Notes under the pieces: model-generated | What the model was told of the DNA's origin: nothing | Database searches by the model: none | What the model saw: the letters and a program-made list of their open reading frames with translations, nothing else | From: Clostridium sp. | GTDB lineage: Bacteria; Bacillota; Clostridia; Clostridiales; Clostridiaceae | NCBI GenBank assembly: GCA_003539755.1 | Contig: DPOH01000222.1 | Span: 1 to 7,214, forward strand | Direction: 5' to 3' | Length of the DNA: 7,214 nt | Shown here: positions 6,334 to 7,214 of the stretch, in pieces | How the letters are laid out: each line of letters begins with the position of its first letter | How positions within the stretch are numbered: the first letter of the stretch is position 1 | Translations under genes and position numbers: made by a program

Positions 6334-6407
6334 TTATTAGTATCCCTAATAATTTATGATTTTATTATAAATTTTATTAGTACATTGAATTATAAGGATA
6401 CTAATAA
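6334..6407. repeat. Nested inverted repeats forming a large potential hairpin
   Basis: The outer arms TTATTAGTATCC (6334-6345) and GGATACTAATAA (6396-6407) are perfect complements. Inside, CTAATAATTTAT (6346-6357) pairs with ATAAATTTTATTAG (6367-6380) with a 2-base bulge and a 9-base loop. The motif TTATTAG/CTAATAA thus occurs four times with alternating orientation. It lies between repressor and recombinase. It has no T run and is not a typical terminator; a multi-site operator or an RNA structure in the leader is possible. Confidence 0.55.
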
Positions 6408-6437
6408 AGCTTCTGAATTCATTTGTTATATTAGCAG

Positions 6438-6454
6438 TATTCTCGAACAGAATA
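6438..6454. promoter_or_regulatory. Second copy of the repressor-type operator half-sites (N5 spacer)
   Basis: TATTCT-CGAAC-AGAATA has the same 6-base half-sites as the operator at 6994-7008, but with a 5-base rather than 3-base centre. It lies between the repressor stop and the recombinase start. If the repressor binds here it could link recombinase expression to lysogeny. The different spacing makes identical binding uncertain. Confidence 0.35.
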
Positions 6455-6541
6455 TATTTAATATATCTGTTTTTGTGTCATGCATATTATAAGGTTAATA
6501 GCATGTACTGCAATATTATGTATCGCTAAGATGTAGTGAAA

Positions 6542-6955
6542 TTATCTTTTGTATTTAAAGCTTAATAACTTTAATTGGTTTAGCAGGTCCTGTGAAAAAT
6601 CATTTATTTCATCTTCTGATAATAAGCTTAAATCATAATCACAGTATGACATTACAGAAGATGTTTTTAATAAAAATAGTGCAGCTTCTTTTGGTGTTCT
6701 ATAATATTCTTCATAATTATCCTTAATATCTTTATCTTCCTCATAGCTTAAAGGCATAAACTTAAAGTTAAAAAGACTTTCCAATGGAATTTCTAAGACA
6801 TCTGCAATTTTCTTTAATGTTTTTTGTGATGGATTTTTCTTTTCATTTCTTTCTAATGCGCTTATGTATCCAGCACTGACTCCACATAGTCTTGAAAGCT
6901 CATTAAGTCCTATATTCTTTGATTCTCTTATTTCTTTTAAAGTATCTCCTAACAT
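6542..6955 (-). CDS. XRE-family transcriptional repressor (cI-like)
   Basis: This 137-residue DNA-binding protein probably keeps the element dormant. The N-terminal XRE helix-turn-helix spans about 5-60: L-K-E-I-R-E-S-K-N-I-G-L-N-E-L-S-R, then C-G-V-S-A-G-Y-I-S-A-L-E-R with the recognition helix near 28-37. I-A-D-V-L-E-I-P-L-E-S-L-F closes the domain. The C-terminal part (about 85-137; T-P-K-E-A-A-L-F-L-L, then L-S-E-D-E-I-N-D-F) looks like the short oligomerisation tail of clostridial phage repressors. There is no metallopeptidase or LexA-type cleavage domain. ATG6955 is the only in-frame ATG before an upstream stop, with AAAGGA 10 bases ahead. An out-of-frame ATG at 6960 lies nearer that site but reads only M-K-C-stop. 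It is transcribed from the promoter at 7010-7037, whose start overlaps a dyad, suggesting autoregulation. It is divergent from the gene at 7158. Confidence 0.9.
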   Translation of the reverse strand: MLGDTLKEIRESKNIGLNELSRLCGVSAGYISALERNEKKNPSQKTLKKIADVLEIPLESLFNFKFMPLSYEEDKDIKDNYEEYYRTPKEAALFLLKTSSVMSYCDYDLSLLSEDEINDFSQDLLNQLKLLSFKYKR

Positions 6956-6993
6956 TTCATTTATATCCTTTCATTAACATTATTACCAAAATG

Positions 6994-7008
6994 TATTCTG
7001 ATAGAATA
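6994..7008. promoter_or_regulatory. Dyad operator TATTCT-N3-AGAATA at the repressor promoter
   Basis: TATTCTGATAGAATA is a perfect 6-bp dyad around GAT. It begins one base beyond the minus-strand -10 box, so it covers the expected transcription start of the repressor gene. A related AGAATA-G-TATT lies at 7092-7102 near the divergent gene. Confidence 0.6.
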
Positions 7009-7009
7009 T

Positions 7010-7037
7010 ATTATACACTAAAAAGACACGTAGTCAA
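7010..7037 (-). promoter_or_regulatory. Strong sigma-70/A-type promoter of the XRE repressor
   Basis: On the minus strand TTGACT (7037-7032) and TATAAT (7015-7010) are separated by 16 bases. This is nearly consensus and points to the repressor gene, leaving a leader of about 45-50 bases. Confidence 0.8.
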
Positions 7038-7083
7038 CAGAAAATGGAAGAAAAGTATGTAGATGTATATTTTAATTACGTTT

Positions 7084-7102
7084 GATAATAGAGAATAGTA
7101 TT
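7084..7102 (+). promoter_or_regulatory. Possible -10 and half-operator of the divergent XRE gene
   Basis: GATAAT (7084-7089) matches five of six -10 bases and is followed by AGAATA-G-TATT (7092-7102), which repeats the repressor operator half-site. No good -35 lies 17-18 bases upstream, so this is tentative. TTGCTG-N18-TAATAT (7102-7131) is a weaker alternative. Confidence 0.3.
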
Positions 7103-7157
7103 TGCTGTAAATAAATTAAAGATGGTAATATACATATATAGGAAAGGGGGAGAGTTA

Positions 7158-7214
7158 ATGGAGGGAAATAGGATTAAATATAAGAGAAAGAGGCTTAGAA
7201 TGTCTGTATATGAC
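7158..7214 (+). CDS. Start of a divergent XRE-type regulator (cro-like), 3' partial
   Basis: Only 19 codons are visible: M-E-G-N-R-I-K-Y-K-R-K-R-L-R-M-S-V-Y-D. The pattern R-I-K-x-x-R-x-x-x-x-x-S-x-x-D/E-L is the first helix of an XRE helix-turn-helix domain. ATG7158 has a very strong ribosome site (AAAGGGGGAGAG, 7143-7154). Its position divergent from the repressor, with operator-like repeats between, suggests a Cro-like or early-gene regulator. The basic start fits DNA binding. The rest is beyond the window, so the family call depends on few residues. Confidence 0.65.
   Translation, partial: MEGNRIKYKRKRLRMSVYD

Larger units (their letters stand above)
4683..7214. mobile_element. Left end of a prophage or prophage-like integrative element
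   Basis: A serine recombinase sits at the boundary with a broken host gene. It is followed by a reverse-strand XRE repressor and a divergent small XRE gene. This is the usual integrase, cI-like, cro-like layout of a temperate phage lysogeny module. The element continues beyond the right edge, so its cargo (phage structural genes or other) cannot be judged. An integrative conjugative element using a serine integrase is the main alternative. Confidence 0.8.

Noticed and set aside
6334..6407. CRISPR or tandem repeat array
   Set aside because: The copies are short, alternate in orientation and have unequal spacing; they form nested inverted repeats instead.
6438..6454. LexA/SOS box suggested by CGAAC
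   Set aside because: Only one half (CGAAC) is present; there is no GTTC partner at the right distance.

Overview
The window comes from an AT-rich, low-GC Gram-positive genome, most probably a Clostridium or close relative. The grounds are strong purine-rich ribosome sites, heavy AGA/ATA codon use, a TTG start, U-tract hairpin terminators, and protein families typical of clostridia (HxlR regulator, YdfK/YqgA-type DUF554 protein, MepA/NorM-type MATE pump, GidA-like FAD oxidoreductase, large serine recombinase). No species can be named from the sequence alone.

Left part (1-3120) is ordinary chromosome. It opens inside an HxlR-family regulator whose first codons lie off the window and which ends at a strong terminator (292-342). 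A small two-helix membrane protein (463-651) follows. Next is a decayed C-terminal fragment of a flavodoxin-family NAD(P)H oxidoreductase (675-887, perhaps to about 924). A DUF554 membrane protein (989-1672) has its own promoter, whose spacer holds a dyad. It converges on a MATE efflux pump (1761-3098, minus), and the two share a bidirectional terminator at 1705-1730.

Right part (3429-7214) is the notable region. The reverse-strand gene ending at 3429 encodes a GidA/MnmG-related FAD oxidoreductase, but its 5' end is missing. The homologous reading begins at about residue G16 of the open frame, inside the FAD-binding glycine motif. Directly upstream of that break, 13 bases away, is the stop codon of a large serine recombinase (4696-6234). 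The recombinase is followed by an XRE repressor (6542-6955, minus) and the start of a divergent XRE gene (7158 onward, plus). Together these form the integrase/repressor/cro-like end of a prophage or prophage-like element that has integrated into the oxidoreductase gene. The element runs off the right edge, so the gene's start codon, its promoter and the other attachment site should lie beyond the window. The arrangement resembles gene-splitting elements such as skin in sigK or the comK prophage, but with a different target gene.

The element's control DNA is rich in structure. A strong promoter with an overlapping dyad operator (TATTCT-N3-AGAATA) serves the repressor, and a second copy of the same half-sites lies at 6438-6454. 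A nested hairpin (6334-6407) and a 13/14 inverted repeat (6263-6310) lie upstream of the recombinase. No terminator separates the recombinase from the oxidoreductase remainder, so the two are probably co-transcribed while the element is integrated.
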